A stretch of 64,000 bases of DNA from Nitrospira sp. SG-bin1. GTDB lineage: Bacteria > Nitrospirota > Nitrospiria > Nitrospirales > Nitrospiraceae. Each line of letters opens with the position of its first letter. Position 1 is the first letter of the stretch. Positions 61,911-64,000 of this stretch are shown piece after piece. Position numbers and translations under genes: made by a program. A model generated the notes under the pieces. It ran no database searches, was not told the DNA's origin, and saw only the letters and a program-made list of their open reading frames with translations. The stretch spans positions 1-64,000 of the forward strand of contig LVWS01000026.1 in assembly GCA_002083365.1 (NCBI GenBank), in the 5' to 3' direction.

Positions 61911-62269
61911 CAAGCGCTTCGTCGGTCGATCAGGCTCTGTCCCAATGCATTCATGGCTTAGTGAAGGCCTATGTGTACCGAAAATCAAAGGCCAAATCGG
62001 GTATCGAGTGGGACGGAGATCGAAACAACGTTCCTGCCAAATATCGAGATGCCCGAGAGAAAGTCTGTCGCGATGCTTTTCTGAGGCTCCGTGCATGCAA
62101 GGCTAAAGAGGACTTCGTTTCATACTTCACCGGTACGATCTGCTCGGTCCCGCAGTACTTGCCTGAGGCGGAGTACCAAACAGTAGCAGACGCTATGTTG
62201 ACTGATGAGCGATGGGAAGAAGTGAAAGCGCTAGCCATGCTCGCATTGTCAGGCTTCTCAAATGTGTGA
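61907..62269 (+). CDS. Small all-helical cas protein, probable Cas11-like or Cas8 C-terminal piece
   Basis: 120 residues, predicted mostly helical. Its ATG overlaps the cas8 stop (ATGA). Position directly after cas8 and before cas7, size and helical nature fit a Cascade small subunit (Cas11) or the C-terminal section of a split Cas8 (Csx13 C-terminal type). No strong sequence signature. The coupled start suggests fixed stoichiometry with Cas8. Confidence 0.65.
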   Translation: MTSASSVDQALSQCIHGLVKAYVYRKSKAKSGIEWDGDRNNVPAKYRDAREKVCRDAFLRLRACKAKEDFVSYFTGTICSVPQYLPEAEYQTVADAMLTDERWEEVKALAMLALSGFSNV

Positions 62270-62296
62270 TTGCTGGATTGAAACAAGGAGGATCGC

Positions 62297-63310
62297 ATGA
62301 ACATCTTTGCAACCGTGCTGACGTACCCGGCTCCTTCGGCGAACTATCGTGGTGAATCAGAAGAGAGTCGAAGCGTGATCCAGAAGGTGACCTATGGACG
62401 ACACGAATATCCAGTAGTCTCACCCGAAGCCATGCGTAACGCGCTGCGCGAAATTTTAGCCTCATATGGTCTGCCGTGTAATCGGGCACGTCTTAACAAC
62501 TAAGAACAACTTGCCGTCCGCTTTTTGGACTACCCCTACCCCGAAAAATTTGTAGACGATTTCTTCTTCGGCTACTTGGTGGCGGATCGTGCACAGATCC
62601 CTGAAAAGATAGTGAAGGATCGGGAGTTTCAATTTAAGCGAGATTCAATACTTCGAATGAATCTTGCGAAGGCGCTGGAGCCGTACCGTCATGATGCTGT
62701 TTTTACACAGTCGCCATTGACAGTGAAGAACGATAAGAGTCCTTGGCAAAATGCTTCAAAGTCGGCTCTCCTTCACCGTGAAACCTCGGTGACAGCCTTT
62801 CAATTCCCCTTTGCCATCAACCTGCACGATTGCAATCTGGATGACAATGGGAAACTCGTGGATGGTGTTAAATCACCTGATGGGAAACCCTACAAAACCA
62901 AGGGCGAGCAGTACAAAGACTGGCTTCGCTACCTACTCAAGGCCGTTTCAGAACTAAACGGCGTTTCCGGAAATCATGCCCGAAGCTACTTCGAAATGGC
63001 ACCGGCGAGCATTGTGATTCGTGTGACGGACTCGCTTGTAGCTGGGTATGAGACCTATGGATTCAAACAAGATGGGTCGTTTCCGGAAGTTGTGGATGGG
63101 ATTCTCCATAACGACTATCCCGGCAACGAGTTTTATGTCGGTGGCCGAATAGTGAAATCGTCGCTAGATAGTTCTGCCCAAGAGCAACTGAAGGCCAAAG
63201 GTGTCAACTTATTCCGAATGGCTAACCACGCTCTCAATGCAGTTGCAAGCCGGATTTGTAGCAGAGGATTTCTCCAACTGGAGGCCAATCATGCTGTGCC
63301 TGCACGTTAA
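62297..63310 (+). pseudogene. cas7: Cas7/DevR backbone protein with in-frame stop
   Basis: AAGGAGGA precedes the ATG. The frame reads MNIFATVLTYPAPSANYRGE to LNN, meets TAA at codon 69 (62501-62503), and continues in the same frame with EQLAVRFLDYPYPEKFVDDF to the end at 63310. Without the stop the chain would be 337 residues, a normal Cas7 length. The second part has the family FPFAINLHD and GNHARSYFEMAP segments. Cas7 forms the crRNA-binding filament, so a true stop would disable interference; read error is the alternative. Confidence 0.85.
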
Positions 63311-64000
63311 GGCGCCTTTTGCAGCGTTCCGCACTTTTACAGCGGGGTCGTACCGTCCTACTGCGCCCTTCATCACTCCGAGCGCGGCCTATGGTCTGGT
63401 GCTGAACATTGCGGGCATTGAATCACGGCTGGATGATGGACGAGCGCCAATGACCCTGACCAAGCGCGGGCTGCCCAAAGTACAGATTGCACTAGGAGCT
63501 ATTGCCTTTCCTGAAGTTCAGAGTATCTACCAGCAACTGCACAACTATCCTGTTGGAGCAACAGGGGAAGAACATGCCGAGTCCTGTAAGGGATCAAAGT
63601 ACAACATTCAGCCTGTCAGAAGAGAATTCTTGTCCGGATTGGACGCTTATATTTGTCTGCGTGGGAATGCCGAGCTTGAAGAACAAGTGAGAGTTGGTTT
63701 GAGGGAAGGTGGGCAATGGGCTTCAAATGGCCTCTTCAGATATGGCATCCCATTTCTTGGTGACAACAACTTCATGATCGATGTTCTTAAAGAAGAGAAC
63801 TCGCTGGGACTAGCTTGCTGGTACAGACGCGTGACGAGAGAGGATGATGATCTGAGCGATCGCCGATGCCGGTTGACTGTCTGGATTGATCGCGCAGATA
63901 TGGCTCAGACTCAATCGCTTCTCTATGCTCCCCTGAACACCCCCGCATCAGAAATTCCAGAATCGGCTTGGACTGCTCTCGATCCACCCGCACAAGTCGT
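63291..64000 (+). CDS. cas5: Cas5/DevS, partial at window end
   Basis: At least 236 codons, open at the end of the window. ATG 63291 lies 20 bases inside the end of cas7. MLCLHVKAPFAAFRTFTAGS, RPTAPFITPSAAYGLVLNIA and RYGIPFLGDNNFMID are typical of Cas5 of the dev/MYXAN group, which caps the crRNA 5' handle in Cascade. cas1, cas2 and the CRISPR array are expected just beyond 64000. Confidence 0.85.
   Translation, partial: MLCLHVKAPFAAFRTFTAGSYRPTAPFITPSAAYGLVLNIAGIESRLDDGRAPMTLTKRGLPKVQIALGAIAFPEVQSIYQQLHNYPVGATGEEHAESCKGSKYNIQPVRREFLSGLDAYICLRGNAELEEQVRVGLREGGQWASNGLFRYGIPFLGDNNFMIDVLKEENSLGLACWYRRVTREDDDLSDRRCRLTVWIDRADMAQTQSLLYAPLNTPASEIPESAWTALDPPAQV

Overview
The window is a stretch of bacterial chromosome with high GC content and a dense gene layout. 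Gene content and protein style point to the phylum Nitrospirota, most likely the genus Nitrospira: a four-gene gap-pgk-tpiA-secG operon, ppdK coupled to riboflavin genes, a glucosylglycerate-type compatible-solute operon, acetyl-CoA synthetase, and a four-gene outer-envelope lipoprotein operon. This assignment comes from familiarity with such gene sets. No rRNA, nxr or amo gene is present to prove it.

Layout. 0.1-7.3 kb: ilvE, the divergent gap-pgk-tpiA-secG operon, and mutS2. 7.3-10.5 kb: an insertion carrying a copper-amine-oxidase-like gene. It is bounded by a second, diverged copy of the mutS2 3' end, and twin 55-codon micro-ORFs follow each mutS2 end. 10.5-22.3 kb: glyQ-glyS, then ppdK-ribD-hydrolase-exported protein-MFS-small membrane protein-ribE, most of them joined by 4-base start/stop overlaps. 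22.4-26.2 kb: accessory island with higBA, a second copy of the ribE 3' end, an IntI-like integrase tail, cassette-like broken genes, a two-gene TIR operon and a toxin-antitoxin pair whose toxin is frameshifted. 26.3-34.9 kb: acs, a pseudo-caspase, the LpoB/COG3014/LPP20 lipoprotein operon and a PIN-toxin pair. 34.9-42.3 kb: glucosylglycerate-type operon, a pyruvate/indolepyruvate decarboxylase and an RlmI-like 23S rRNA methyltransferase. 42.3-49.1 kb: second large accessory island with three paralogous QueC-like PP-loop ATPases, a DUF1989 + YqcI/YcgG pair and an IS200 relic. It is closed by a second, decayed copy of the methyltransferase 3' end and followed by two further pseudogenes. 49.2-57.4 kb: envelope proteins, YbaK, a soluble-transhydrogenase-like flavoprotein, a WYL regulator and two more PIN toxin-antitoxin pairs. 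57.5-64.0 kb: start of a MYXAN-type (dev-type) class 1 CRISPR-Cas operon (cas6-cas3-cas8-small ORF-cas7-cas5). The cas7 has an in-frame stop and cas5 runs off the window.

The most striking signal is a repeated architecture. Three unrelated core genes (mutS2, ribE, the RlmI-like methyltransferase) are each followed by accessory cargo (amine-oxidase-like gene; higBA; QueC-like trio with the DUF1989/YcgG pair). Each cargo block ends in a partial, diverged second copy of the 3' end of the same core gene. This is the footprint expected when a DNA circle or donor fragment integrates through a gene tail and leaves the displaced tail behind. It has occurred three times within 42 kb with different targets and no intact integrase in sight.
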